Origin: Clostridia bacterium
Lineage (GTDB): Bacteria; Bacillota; Clostridia; Oscillospirales; Ruminococcaceae
NCBI GenBank assembly: GCA_009929695.1
Contig: RZZW01000002.1
Span: 96,527 to 160,526, forward strand
Length of the DNA: 64,000 bases
Direction: 5' to 3'
Shown piece by piece: positions 1-8,463 of the stretch (positions are counted from its first letter, which is position 1; each line of letters opens with the position of its first letter). Under the pieces are notes generated by a model that saw only the letters and a list, made by a program, of their open reading frames with translations, was not told where the DNA came from and made no database searches. The position numbers were made by a program, and so were the translations under genes.

Positions 1-125
1 AGCCTGCCGAAAGTGAGGTTGTCAAGTTCATCACTTGCCAGCTCAAGCCACTTGTTAGCGTTCTGCTCAGTCAGCACGTCACCGAAAAAAGAGCCGGTGT
101 AAAAGCTATAATCTGCGTATGCCAT
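1..125 (-). CDS. Phage head-tail connector-like protein (partial, N-terminus only)
   Basis: The first 41 residues are visible (starts MAYADYSFYTGSFFG) and the frame stays open to the window edge. AAGGAGG sits 7 bases before the ATG. Its place just after capsid and two small genes, and its acidic helical start, resemble gp6-type head-tail connector (DNA packaging) proteins that join capsid and tail. The family assignment is inferred from gene order plus the short N-terminus; the rest lies outside the window. Confidence 0.6.
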   Translation of the reverse strand, partial: MAYADYSFYTGSFFGDVLTEQNANKWLELASDELDNLTFGR

Positions 126-137
126 AATGCCGCCTCC

Positions 138-281
138 TTATTTCGTTTTGCTGTTCTTCTTGCCCGTGTTTGCGGTTTCCTGAACACGGGTATAGCGTTC
201 AGACTTCTCCATAAGGGCAATAGTCTTTTCGTTTTTCACGGTAAGAATATTGCCGGTTTCAATGTTCTTGAATTTAGCCAT
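138..281 (-). CDS. Small phage protein (47 aa) downstream of the capsid gene
   Basis: Too short for the ORF track. It begins MAKFKNIETGNIL, has AGGAGG 9 bases before the ATG and ends with a Lys-rich tail. Small proteins of this kind commonly sit between capsid and connector genes in clostridial siphophages. The function is unknown. The tight spacing on both sides and the strong ribosome binding site support it as a real gene. Confidence 0.7.
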   Translation of the reverse strand: MAKFKNIETGNILTVKNEKTIALMEKSERYTRVQETANTGKKNSKTK

Positions 282-298
282 AACTTTTATCCTCCTGT

Positions 299-616
299 TT
301 ATTCTTCAAGGGTTACGCCCGTAAGCGAATAGGTGAGAGTTTCACTGTTTGCGCCCTTAGTTGCGACAACACGCACGGACTGCGTAGAAGTGTCAGCAAT
401 GAGCAGAACAATGATACCGTCCTCATCAAGCGTTACCGGGCCGCTTACGCCGCCTACCAGCTCAACGGTGATAGCGTCAGCACCCTCAGCGGTAGCATGA
501 AGGGCTAAGTAATGACCGCTTTGCTGTTCAACATTGCTACTGAATCCGGTGTAATCAGTTACATGGTGAAGAGTACCGGTGATTGCAGCGTTACCGACAC
601 TAACGCCTGTCTGCAA
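299..616 (-). CDS. Phage structural protein, possible head decoration/fibre-like
   Basis: About 105 residues, rich in Gly, Thr and Val with beta-strand character, directly downstream of the capsid gene, the usual slot for a decoration protein. The listed start is a TTG without a convincing ribosome binding site. The frame stays open upstream and adds the plausible residues DLLGKSVTD, but contains no ATG, GTG or TTG before an upstream stop. The true start is therefore uncertain and may be a rare codon or a mutated one. The function is inferred from position only. Confidence 0.55.
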   Translation of the reverse strand: MQTGVSVGNAAITGTLHHVTDYTGFSSNVEQQSGHYLALHATAEGADAITVELVGGVSGPVTLDEDGIIVLLIADTSTQSVRVVATKGANSETLTYSLTGVTLEE

Positions 617-678
617 ATCGGTTACGCTCTTACCAAGTAAATCTGTCCCTGCCGCTATGTCGGTGTCAACCGACAGGG

Positions 679-1548
679 TTACTGAGGGTTTCCCTCACCA
701 CCAGAAGTAGCGTCAACGCCGGTGAAAATAAGGTCAGGGGTAACGGCCACAGTGCCGAAGTGGTAGAACAGAGAAACGCCGTATGCTTCGGAAAGCTGGA
801 TTTTCTCAGCGGTGTACTGATTTGCCATAACGGGCTGTGCAACAGCACCGTCAACCATAAGCAGATAACGGCAGCCGGAAGGAAGGTGAGTGCTGGACTT
901 ACACTCTACGCCGTGCCAAGAGTAAAATTCCTCAGCGCCGGTATCAACGTTGGAGCGAGTCTGCTTGTCAAGGTTGTTACGGACCTTGCCGTAATAAGCG
1001 GTGTTGAGAACGAGGTGCATCATAGCACGGGGAACACCGTCAACGAAGTCATTTTCGGTGTTTTCGCACTCCTGAATGACCATTTCAAGCTCTTCCTCAA
1101 TGGGGGTGTTGTCAGGGATTTCAACCTCAACAGCGTTGCTGTATGCCACAGTGAAAAACGCTTTATCAAGGTTGGAAGCCATACGGACAATGTGATTTGC
1201 GGAACGTCTGTCAAGCAAACCGTCAACACCGTAAAGAAGGGTGTCTTTCTGTTCGATTTCCTCAACAATTTCCTTGTCGGTGTCGATAGCAACGGTGACG
1301 GGCTTAGCCTTAACCTTGTTGCCAGCACCAGCTTCACGGGCAGTGCCGTAGTCCTGTGCGGTAGCGTTTACGAAACGCTTTGCCTCAACCGAGCCGGAAG
1401 CCGGATCGCCGGAGAGGTCCATGTTTTTCATACCGGCAGAGGCAAGCGTTTTCATAACGCCTTCAATGACTTTGCCGTAGAGTTCAGCGAGGTATTCCTT
1501 ACCTTCGCCGTCCTGAGTAAGAATACTCAAAGATTCGATTCTTGCCAT
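679..1548 (-). CDS. Phage major capsid protein
   Basis: The 289-residue product follows the scaffold gene and precedes small head genes, the standard place for the major capsid protein. It has an N-terminal helix (MARIESLSIL), an acidic central region and a C-terminal beta-rich part with YGVSLFYHFGTVAVTPDLIF, typical of HK97-fold capsid P domains. No protease domain is fused. Hundreds of copies would form the procapsid around the GP20-type scaffold. The HK97 fold is inferred from family resemblance. Confidence 0.8.
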   Translation of the reverse strand: MARIESLSILTQDGEGKEYLAELYGKVIEGVMKTLASAGMKNMDLSGDPASGSVEAKRFVNATAQDYGTAREAGAGNKVKAKPVTVAIDTDKEIVEEIEQKDTLLYGVDGLLDRRSANHIVRMASNLDKAFFTVAYSNAVEVEIPDNTPIEEELEMVIQECENTENDFVDGVPRAMMHLVLNTAYYGKVRNNLDKQTRSNVDTGAEEFYSWHGVECKSSTHLPSGCRYLLMVDGAVAQPVMANQYTAEKIQLSEAYGVSLFYHFGTVAVTPDLIFTGVDATSGGEGNPQ

Positions 1549-1577
1549 GTTAGTTCAATCCTTTCAAAATGTTTTTT

Positions 1578-2159
1578 TTAGAAAATTTTGGGAGGCGTAA
1601 ACTTCGGGGTAGCCGGGGCAGGATCGCCCGTAGAGCCTGTGAACGCCGGAGCTTTTGCCTTCTGTGCAGCGTCTTTTTCGGCGGCTGCTTTTTCCTCCGC
1701 TGTCTGATACAAACCGTTGTCCTTTTCCTTTGCGGCTTTCATAAAGTCATCAAAGCCAAAGAACGCCCCGTCTTTCCATGATAAGCCGCTATCCTCTGCC
1801 ATACAGTCAGAGGTAAGCTGCCTGCGCGCATAGGGCGAGGTTACGCCGTATTCGTCCAGCTTTTTACCGATCCAGTCCCTCTGATCGCGCTGAGTGAGTT
1901 CACGGGTGTATTTCTTTTCCGCTTCCTCAGCCTGCGTCTTATAGGTCTGAAGTTCAGTCTGAATCTGCTGAGGATCAATGCCCTCAAACTTTTTCAGGGT
2001 TGCATTAGCCGTTTCGAGCTGAGCCTTAGCAGCGTCACGTTCACCCTCAAGGGCTGTGATTTTGCTTTTGTGCTTCTCAATATCCTTGCCGTTCATTGCA
2101 AGGACCTGAGTAGCCTGCTCTTCCGTCAAGCCAATAGCAGTGAGTTCTTCTGTTTTCAT
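1578..2159 (-). CDS. Phage scaffolding protein, GP20 family
   Basis: 193 residues. Residues about 20-100 form a long charged coiled coil rich in Lys, Glu and Gln, followed by a compact region (QRDWIGKKLDEYGV) and a Pro/Ala-rich tail ending in TPPKIF. This matches the phage minor structural GP20 scaffold family, which directs capsid assembly and is then removed. AGGAGG lies before the ATG, and the gene is immediately upstream of the capsid gene. Confidence 0.82.
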   Translation of the reverse strand: MKTEELTAIGLTEEQATQVLAMNGKDIEKHKSKITALEGERDAAKAQLETANATLKKFEGIDPQQIQTELQTYKTQAEEAEKKYTRELTQRDQRDWIGKKLDEYGVTSPYARRQLTSDCMAEDSGLSWKDGAFFGFDDFMKAAKEKDNGLYQTAEEKAAAEKDAAQKAKAPAFTGSTGDPAPATPKFTPPKIF

Positions 2160-2254
2160 AGAGTTACCTCCTTTTAACGGATAGGCTTTTTAGGACGTAG
2201 CCGTGTCCCTCCGTTCCGGCTTTGTTAAGACCGCCGATAGTCTGATATGTTGTA

Positions 2255-2291
2255 CCCCTGCCGGACTTGCACCGGCTAAGTCTAAAAGGGG
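2255..2291 (-). other. Hairpin with a UGCAAGU T-loop-like loop (copy 1 of 3)
   Basis: Read on the minus strand, an outer stem CCCCT/AGGGG encloses a 5-bp stem GCCGG/CCGGC capped by the 7-base loop TGCAAGT. It lies in the leader of the scaffold gene, just after a strong hairpin. Two further hairpins with the same loop core occur at about 7.67 and 8.37 kb. The loop resembles a tRNA T-loop, but no complete tRNA can be folded. Confidence 0.55.
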
Positions 2292-2300
2292 CATAAAATA

Positions 2301-2337
2301 GCAGAGCCACCGAAAACACCGTTTTCAGTAGCTCTGC
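2301..2337 (-). terminator. Strong 17-bp hairpin after the minor capsid gene
   Basis: GCAGAGC and GCTCTGC close a 17-bp stem with a 3-base loop and two G-U pairs on the minus strand, starting 6 bases after the stop of the minor capsid gene. It is followed only by TATTTTATG, so it may be a weak terminator or an RNA-processing/attenuation hairpin separating portal-region and capsid expression. Confidence 0.55.
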
Positions 2338-2343
2338 AATGAT

Positions 2344-3552
2344 TTAATTGTTTGCTTTTCGGGCTGCCGCCGTAGCTCTTGCCGCCTCTGAGCGCGTCCA
2401 CTTAGCCACGCTTATTCTGTCAGACAGCTTTTTCAGCCCGTTATCCTCACAGAATTTATTATAAGCGGCATTGTACCCTTGCAGCTTTGCGGCGGCTTTT
2501 GCGTATTCGTCCTGAAGTGTAGCTTTTGCCTCTGCGTCCTCAGCACCGTCAACCGCCTCACGAAGTCCGAGTACCTTTAATTTTGCGTTCCTGATACGGG
2601 CTTCCGCTTGACGCTGTTTCTGTGAGAGGTCATAAGCCTTTTTGTTTTCCTCAGCGTCAAAGTTTTCATAAGGGTTGTGTTCAGGATCGCCGGGGCCGAA
2701 AGAGTGACGGCAGTTCCAGCCGCACAGCCCTGCACCCGTTCCGTAGCCGGTACACTCTTCAAAGTCCGGGTATTCCGTACTTTTACCCGTCCGGCTGTAT
2801 AGTTTACCCTGCCACCAAAAGTGATTTGAGGGGTTTTCGCCACCGTCACCGTATCGAGCGCCTATGTGTGCAGACACCCGTATAAGGTCCCAGTCACGCT
2901 CTATCATACCCTGTATTGCCATATTGCCGCTTGCCTGTGCAACGCCTGTACGGACGGCACGAAGCACCGCCGTTTCAATGGTGTCAACATGACCTGTGGG
3001 GTAATGCACCTTAGCTTGTTCGGTGACAATATCGTTTACAGCCTCTTTGACAGCCTGTGTATATGACTGAGCGCCCGTCATAACCTTAAAATGGGCGTTG
3101 TCAAGGACTGTCATAAGTTTTTGCTGACTTGCCTTAGCTGTGGTGCGTGTAAAGTTCCTTATCTCTCCGTTTGTCCTCTGGTATGTATCGGTAAGTAGCC
3201 GCACCATACTTTCAGACTGTAAGAGGGGGACAGATTCAAAACCGTGTGCAACATAGAAAACATCATCAGCCGCCCACGCTCTGATACCTGCGTCCTCAAA
3301 TATAGCTTTTACCTCTGCCTCTGTTTTCTTAGTAAAACGCTGTATTTCCTGTTGCAGAGCCTCCATGTGACCGCCTGCGGACTTATACACCTCAAGCTGC
3401 CACTGATCCGTACCTGTCAATAAAAAATCCTCACCCCGTCCAAGCCGAGCCATAAGACGGGAAATGAGGTCTTTTGTTATCCACGCATTGAGAGTATCAA
3501 GCTGAGGGTGTAAGGTGTCAACGATTTCTAAGAGTTCCTGAGGTGTCAACAT
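2344..3552 (-). CDS. Phage minor capsid protein 2 (MuF-like head morphogenesis)
   Basis: 402 residues. The long helical N-terminal half and central block with FWWQGKLYSRTG and CGWNCRHSFGP (about residues 240-290) are characteristic of the Phage_min_cap2 family, related to MuF/SPP1 gp7 proteins bound to the portal inside the head. The C-terminus is a charged helical region. It sits between portal and scaffold genes as expected. Confidence 0.85.
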   Translation of the reverse strand: MLTPQELLEIVDTLHPQLDTLNAWITKDLISRLMARLGRGEDFLLTGTDQWQLEVYKSAGGHMEALQQEIQRFTKKTEAEVKAIFEDAGIRAWAADDVFYVAHGFESVPLLQSESMVRLLTDTYQRTNGEIRNFTRTTAKASQQKLMTVLDNAHFKVMTGAQSYTQAVKEAVNDIVTEQAKVHYPTGHVDTIETAVLRAVRTGVAQASGNMAIQGMIERDWDLIRVSAHIGARYGDGGENPSNHFWWQGKLYSRTGKSTEYPDFEECTGYGTGAGLCGWNCRHSFGPGDPEHNPYENFDAEENKKAYDLSQKQRQAEARIRNAKLKVLGLREAVDGAEDAEAKATLQDEYAKAAAKLQGYNAAYNKFCEDNGLKKLSDRISVAKWTRSEAARATAAARKANN

Positions 3553-3563
3553 ATAGCCTCACC

Positions 3564-5027
3564 TCACTCTTTTTTATCGTCCTTTTTCTTATCGTCCTTT
3601 TTATCCTCTTGCTTTTCGGACTTTTTAGGGGGCGTGTTTCCACCGCCGCCAGAGCCACCGAAAAGCCCGGCCTCCATACCTGCCGCCTCTGCCTCTGAGG
3701 TAAGCGCCTTTGCTTCTTCCTCACTCATGCCCTCAAACTTTACTAAGTAATACCACTTAGGAATCCAGCCCTGCATAGCGTAAGCTCTCCACGCCGCCTT
3801 ATCTTCCTCATAGCTGTATGTAATATCACCAAAATTAAAGTTGATTTCATACTCACCGAGAGGGGCAAGGCCGTAAAGCGTAACAAGAGCGTCAGCACCA
3901 TAAAAAGCCTGTTCAAGTGCGTCCTTCAGAGCGTCACGGTCTGTTTTAATCGTCTGAATGGTGTCACGGTCATCAGATTCAACCTGCGTTGCGGTAATCA
4001 TACCCGTTTGACCGTCCATAACGAAAACGCCTTCAGAAAATCCGCATTTCACGCCAGCCATAGAGAGGTTAAAGTTAATTTCTTTGATACGGGCTTCCGT
4101 CTGAATTGTCGGTACGTGTTCATGTACGGCGGTTGTATCGCCGTCATTGATACCCATACCCAAGCCTTTAACAAACCGGGGAAGCGTAATACCTTTGTTG
4201 TTAGCGTTCTGAATAGCCTGCTGACCTACAAAGGTAATGTGCTTGCTGTCCTCAATTTCGGTATTCATACGGCTTATGCCGGTATCAATAGCCTTTAACT
4301 CAGTAATAGCGTTTGCAAAAACGGATAAACCGAGGGGCGAAGTGGGATCAACAGTATTTGCACCGGGTACACGATAATAAGCGAAAAGAGGCTTTTCAAG
4401 ATTTGCTATGCTTACCTCAGGCTGCATATTCGCCCATACCTCAACACTGTTAAGGGCTACGGGCGTACCGAGCATAAACTTATTATCACCGTTGATTTGA
4501 TTCTTAAAGGCTTTATTTGTGACCTTGTAAATGCGGCCCCCGTTTGCGTCAGCACCCTCAAAGCGGTGGTATTCAAGACGGGTGTAATGTGCTTTGCCCT
4601 GTGTGGTGTGGGTTGCAAAGATAGCACCGACAATTTCGCCGTTATCGTCCTTTGCAGTGATACCAAAACCGCCCGGAAGCACAAAGTCCCATGTTTCACC
4701 GTTCCACTTAATCATAATACCGCCGAGCCTGTCAGCTTCGGTGATTTTATCGGGGAGGCGTTTTAACAGGTCATCTGCAAGCCCCTGTAAATAGTCAGCT
4801 CTGGGAGAGCCTGAAACGGCAATACCAATATCAAGCGTTGTGAGCTTTGCACGGGTATCTGATATGTGCTTAGCCATATTGACCGTTTCTATATCGTCCT
4901 CCGTATTCCTCCACGGAGGTCTGCCGGTGGAAATATTATCCCACCTCTGAAGGGCGTTGCTCATTTCATCAGAGGTAATGAGATCAACGCCAAATTCCTT
5001 ACCTATATCGGAGCTTATTAAAAACAT
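3564..5027 (-). CDS. Phage portal protein (A118/SPP1-like)
   Basis: The ORF track starts at 5066, but AAGGAGG lies 9 bases before the internal ATG at 5027 (MFLISSDIGKEFG), giving 487 residues. The protein has the mixed alpha/beta middle region of portal proteins and a flexible Gly/Lys-rich tail after residue about 450. It forms the dodecameric DNA channel at one capsid vertex and lies between terminase and minor capsid genes. Confidence 0.82.
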   Translation of the reverse strand: MFLISSDIGKEFGVDLITSDEMSNALQRWDNISTGRPPWRNTEDDIETVNMAKHISDTRAKLTTLDIGIAVSGSPRADYLQGLADDLLKRLPDKITEADRLGGIMIKWNGETWDFVLPGGFGITAKDDNGEIVGAIFATHTTQGKAHYTRLEYHRFEGADANGGRIYKVTNKAFKNQINGDNKFMLGTPVALNSVEVWANMQPEVSIANLEKPLFAYYRVPGANTVDPTSPLGLSVFANAITELKAIDTGISRMNTEIEDSKHITFVGQQAIQNANNKGITLPRFVKGLGMGINDGDTTAVHEHVPTIQTEARIKEINFNLSMAGVKCGFSEGVFVMDGQTGMITATQVESDDRDTIQTIKTDRDALKDALEQAFYGADALVTLYGLAPLGEYEINFNFGDITYSYEEDKAAWRAYAMQGWIPKWYYLVKFEGMSEEEAKALTSEAEAAGMEAGLFGGSGGGGNTPPKKSEKQEDKKDDKKKDDKKE

Positions 5028-5081
5028 ATTTCTTATCCTCCTTAGTAGGCGAGTAAAAAAGTTCATATCTCATCACCGCCT

Positions 5082-6317
5082 TTATACTATCCACTTTAAC
5101 TCATTCCGTAGGGCTGTGCGGCAGAAATACCGTAGCTGGTCCATGCTGTGATCGTTCTCTTTGATAACAGCGTCCTCAGCCTTTTCTTCGTCCCATGAAT
5201 AAGTTTCAAATTCATCAAAGGTGCTTTTGCACCCCTTATGAAAATACAAAACACCGGCATTGAGGAATTTTGTAACGTCCTGTATGCCGTTGATAACATC
5301 ATTGTCGGCTTTCATTACGATCCACTGACCGTATTTCTGTATTGTTTCAATCATTGACGAAGCCGAGGGATCAATGATTATATACTCAATAGGATAATCG
5401 CCTATCAAGTCCGAAAGCATTTTATAATACTCTTCGTTGTCAACACGGTTGTTGCTACCGCCCTTGTAGTAAAGCTCTTTTATCATTACCGCCTTTTGTT
5501 CGGCAGGGCTGTAATCATATAAGCCTGCTGCAAACGGGTTTACCGTACCATAGTCTATTGACACATAATAGCGGTGTCGGGGACTACGGGCAGGAATGTT
5601 ACTTACAATATGAGCCGCCCGGTTGAACATAGGGTAAACAAGCCCTTCAGCCTTAACCCACAAACCGAGAATATAACGGCGGTAAAACACGCCGGAATAC
5701 ATACCCTCATAACGCTGTCTGATTTTATCCGAAAGACTTAAATTGTCATTCATAGTGAAATGCAAATAGAGTATGTTTCTCTCTTTTGCCTTTTTTATCC
5801 ACTCAACATAAAACCAGTGTCCGGGGTTTTCGGGGTTGCAGTTAAACCAAAACTTAGAGCCGTCCACACTGCAACGGGCCATAGCCTGCTCAACAAAGGA
5901 ACGGGGCATAAGTGCCACTTCATCAAAGAGAACACCGGCAAGCGTGATACCCTGCACCAGTGTGTAGCTTGATTCGTCCTTGCCGCCGAAAAGATAATAG
6001 TAGTTTACAGTATTGCCGGATTGAATAATCAGCTTGTTTTCGCTTCGGCGTTCCGTAATAGTAAAAATACCCTCTAACCACTGAGGCATAAGGGTAATTA
6101 CATTTCGGCGTAGTGATTCTATTGTCTTGCCGCAAATGGCGAAGTTCTGACCGTTAAAATTGCTCATGCTCCATAGTACAAAGCCGTCTGTCATTGATAC
6201 CGTCTTACCAGAACGGATAGAGCCGTCACAGATTATACCGTCATAATCTTTGAGCTTCGGTCTATTCCACCACGTCAGCGTCAAGTTCTGCCTCTTGCTG
6301 AAGCTCTGGTAGATCAT
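5082..6317 (-). CDS. Phage terminase large subunit
   Basis: Packaging ATPase plus nuclease. The Walker A-type motif GSIRSGKT is near residue 35, Walker B VLFDE near residue 130. The C-terminal RNase H-like nuclease shows SIDYGT, IIIDPS and HSMDQLRYF, supplying acidic metal ligands. I prefer the ATG at 6317 over the tracked TTG at 6326 because GGAGG is only 3 bases from the TTG and 12 from the ATG. It overlaps the small-subunit gene by 56 bases. Confidence 0.93.
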   Translation of the reverse strand: MIYQSFSKRQNLTLTWWNRPKLKDYDGIICDGSIRSGKTVSMTDGFVLWSMSNFNGQNFAICGKTIESLRRNVITLMPQWLEGIFTITERRSENKLIIQSGNTVNYYYLFGGKDESSYTLVQGITLAGVLFDEVALMPRSFVEQAMARCSVDGSKFWFNCNPENPGHWFYVEWIKKAKERNILYLHFTMNDNLSLSDKIRQRYEGMYSGVFYRRYILGLWVKAEGLVYPMFNRAAHIVSNIPARSPRHRYYVSIDYGTVNPFAAGLYDYSPAEQKAVMIKELYYKGGSNNRVDNEEYYKMLSDLIGDYPIEYIIIDPSASSMIETIQKYGQWIVMKADNDVINGIQDVTKFLNAGVLYFHKGCKSTFDEFETYSWDEEKAEDAVIKENDHSMDQLRYFCRTALRNELKWIV

Positions 6318-6705
6318 CTGTATCAATATCCTCCTTTGTACTATCTCTTATAGCGTCAAGCAGGTTGTTTTCCTTAGCAGGTCCACTCATACCAGATTCA
6401 CCGACAATATCAAGGTACATTTGAATAAGATAGGAATTGCCGTTTTGAGCGCCCTTCATAATAGCGTCAGCTATAAGGGCTTTTTGCGATAAGTCCGCTT
6501 CCTCAATGCCTAACTTCTTCAATCTGTTTGCTTTGCGTTTATCGGTAATAGGTAGATCGGAATAAATTGAAAGCAGTTCAGACATAAGCCGCTGCTGTTT
6601 CTTTTTCTCCTGTACAGCTTTACCACCAGCGGAACGGATAGCGTGAGCTTCCTCTTCGCTGCGCTCAGTAAGAGGTATTAAATGCTTATCCTGTGGTCTG
6701 CTCAC
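6262..6705 (-). CDS. Phage terminase small subunit
   Basis: 147 residues from a GTG start with AGGAGG 9 bases upstream. The basic N-terminal part and the region from LMSELLSIYSDLP to GNSYLIQMYLDIVGE look like the DNA-binding small subunits that pair with this class of large terminase; the acidic C-terminus overlaps the large-subunit gene. It recognises phage DNA for packaging. The assignment relies on size, position and general sequence character. Confidence 0.75.
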   Translation of the reverse strand: MSRPQDKHLIPLTERSEEEAHAIRSAGGKAVQEKKKQQRLMSELLSIYSDLPITDKRKANRLKKLGIEEADLSQKALIADAIMKGAQNGNSYLIQMYLDIVGESGMSGPAKENNLLDAIRDSTKEDIDTDDLPELQQEAELDADVVE

Positions 6706-6746
6706 GTGTTCGCACCTCCTTATGTGGATATATTAGCCGTACCTCC

Positions 6747-7556
6747 TTACGCCTTTTTATAGCTGTATGTATAACCGTACTTTTTCTGATTTGCTTTTAA
6801 CCACTTGTTTACTGCGTCATTGTAGTCCTTGCCGCTGAGCTTTGCACTGTTTACGCCCTTGACGAAAGCGGAGGCGTTAAAGTGCGTACCCTTTACAAAG
6901 GAATATGTACCTGCGTAATGGGCGCTATCTTCGCCTCTGCCCTTAGTAGAGCTTACCGCAACAATGCCCCGGCGTGTACCCATTGCCGTGTTGACTACAT
7001 CTTCCTTTGAGAACGTAGGCCATCCACCGGCAGGGTGATTGTGGATTGCAATTTCAGTACCGTTACCCGTCAAGCCGGAAATAGAGCCAGCGTTACCGTG
7101 TCGGTACTTCGTAGCAAAACCGTACTGATCGACAACAACGCCGTGTTCCTCTGCGGCTGAGGCGTGAGTATCGGCAAAGGCTTTCAGCATATCCTCATAG
7201 GTACGATTCACACCAACTTTGACGTTCATTCGTGCCGGGTGATCGTAGGTAGTTTCATCTTTTCCGCTTCCACCACCTGAGGACGGCCAACCGCCACTGA
7301 AGCCCATACCTGAGCCGCTACCTCTGCCGCCAAATTCTACCGGGAAAACAATAGCCTCCCATGAGCTGATATGTTTTTCAAGTGTCTTGCCGTTCAACTC
7401 ATAGTTAAGGGCTTCGTCCAGACTGCCAAAAGAGGCAATAACGGTATTTGTGGTGAGGTTGTAAAGCTCAAGAGGGTTTCTAAACAGGGCGATTTTCTCA
7501 GTGATATAAACACCGCCGAGCTGCTTAAAATCCCGTTTGAAATTATTGATTTCCAT
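6747..7556 (-). CDS. JAMM/MPN-like metalloprotease-type domain protein next to terminase
   Basis: 269 residues. A Gly/Ser-rich linker (about 75-98) joins an N-terminal beta region to a C-terminal domain with IAIHNHPAGG followed by SKED. This is the H-x-H-P...S-x-x-D metal-binding pattern of JAB/JAMM (RadC-like) domains. A partner Glu is less certain. The domain could cleave peptides or ubiquitin-like tags, or be a non-catalytic structural domain. The gene lies upstream of the terminase genes. Confidence 0.55.
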   Translation of the reverse strand: MEINNFKRDFKQLGGVYITEKIALFRNPLELYNLTTNTVIASFGSLDEALNYELNGKTLEKHISSWEAIVFPVEFGGRGSGSGMGFSGGWPSSGGGSGKDETTYDHPARMNVKVGVNRTYEDMLKAFADTHASAAEEHGVVVDQYGFATKYRHGNAGSISGLTGNGTEIAIHNHPAGGWPTFSKEDVVNTAMGTRRGIVAVSSTKGRGEDSAHYAGTYSFVKGTHFNASAFVKGVNSAKLSGKDYNDAVNKWLKANQKKYGYTYSYKKA

Positions 7557-7633
7557 TCAGTTCACCTCTTTTCAAAGCATAAAAATACCGCTGACTGTAA
7601 ACAACCAACGGTTATAAAACATATAAAATGAGA

Positions 7634-7657
7634 ACAGGGCGCATTTCTGCACCCTGT
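7634..7657 (-). other. 10-bp hairpin with GAAA tetraloop
   Basis: ACAGGGTGCA and TGCGCCCTGT close over a GAAA tetraloop on the minus strand between the DUF4417 and JAMM-like genes. One pair is G-U. A short T-rich stretch follows, so it may act as a weak terminator or an RNA stability element. It is directly downstream of the second UGCAAR hairpin. Confidence 0.5.
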
Positions 7658-7663
7658 AACAAG

Positions 7664-7685
7664 TACCCGGATTTGCACACGGGGT
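7664..7685 (-). other. Hairpin with UGCAAAU loop (copy 2 of 3)
   Basis: On the minus strand CCCG/CGGG flanks TGTGCAAATC, giving the same TGCAAR loop core as the hairpins at 2.27 and 8.37 kb. It starts 15 bases after the end of the DUF4417 gene, in the same transcript as the other copies. Confidence 0.5.
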
Positions 7686-7700
7686 TTCTGCCGCCCACAG

Positions 7701-8330
7701 TCAAAGCACCTCCGCTTTATCACGGAATTTCTCTTGATATGCGGCAAGGCGTACAATGTTACCGTTACAGCCGTCCGGGACATTTCCGTAAAAGTAGATT
7801 ATAGACGGCTGAAGCCTTGCAAGCATTTCATTATAGCCGTCCATAAATAACAGGCGGCTTTCCTTGTTTAGCTGAGTACCAACAGAGGACACAGCCACAG
7901 CACCGCCCACAGGCTCACCGTCAAAGCACCATTCAAAACTTGCTTTATCGCTCCATGAAATAGTAGGTATTACGGTGATACCGTTATTCTGCCAATAAGC
8001 ACCGAGCCAGTGCTTACGGTAGTGATTATATATCTGCACCGCCTTAGGAAAATCCGTATAGGTTGAAAAGTCAGGTGTGCAAACACACTTGAATTTCTGC
8101 AACAGTTCAAGGTATGTATCAGGGTTGCTCCATAAACGGGTAAATTGATAATCGTCTATGAAAAAGTGAAGCCCTTTGTCATACGGTTGTTTGCAGGTCT
8201 TAGCAAAGTTAAACCCTATAAAGTTTTTGATATTGCAGTGTTCAGGAAAGAGGCGCGGTATATCATAAGTACCCGTACCGTCAAATATGCCTTTATTCAA
8301 ATTTTCATAATTGCGTCCCTGCCGGTACAC
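7701..8330 (-). CDS. DUF4417 family protein
   Basis: The tracked ORF begins with a GTG at 8378, but AAAGGAGG lies 10 bases before the GTG at 8330 (VYRQGRNYENLN), giving 209 residues and leaving a hairpin leader outside the gene. The core IPRLFPEHC...NIKNFIGFNF and the aromatic DYQFTRLW and GAYWQNNGITVIPTISW segments match DUF4417, common in clostridial phages and mobile elements. The function is unknown. It is the first gene after the probable late promoter. Confidence 0.8.
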   Translation of the reverse strand: MYRQGRNYENLNKGIFDGTGTYDIPRLFPEHCNIKNFIGFNFAKTCKQPYDKGLHFFIDDYQFTRLWSNPDTYLELLQKFKCVCTPDFSTYTDFPKAVQIYNHYRKHWLGAYWQNNGITVIPTISWSDKASFEWCFDGEPVGGAVAVSSVGTQLNKESRLLFMDGYNEMLARLQPSIIYFYGNVPDGCNGNIVRLAAYQEKFRDKAEVL

Positions 8331-8361
8331 GATATACGCGCCTCCTTTCGCACGTAGTAAA

Positions 8362-8387
8362 GCGTTCAGAGCTTGCACCCTGAACGC
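8362..8387 (-). other. Hairpin with UGCAAG loop in late leader (copy 3 of 3)
   Basis: GCGTTCAGGG and CTCTGAACGC pair over TGCAAG on the minus strand, 32 bases before the DUF4417 start and inside the leader that begins at the probable late promoter. The loop sequence is shared with the hairpins at 7.67 and 2.27 kb although the stems differ completely. Confidence 0.55.
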
Positions 8388-8463
8388 TATGGATCAAGCC
8401 CGTAAAACGGCAAAGGCCGGAGGCACACCGAAGCCGCTTCCGAGCCTTAAAATCCATGATACT

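Noticed and set aside
760-1581. 273-codon plus-strand ORF opposite the major capsid gene
   Set aside because: It is a frame shadow of the capsid gene, without family features, a plausible ribosome binding site or suitable neighbours.
2221-2291. Resemblance of GCCGGTGCAAGTCCGGC to the cobalamin riboswitch core
   Set aside because: The B12 box and the rest of the conserved core are absent, and the downstream gene is a phage scaffold. The shared piece is only a hairpin loop.
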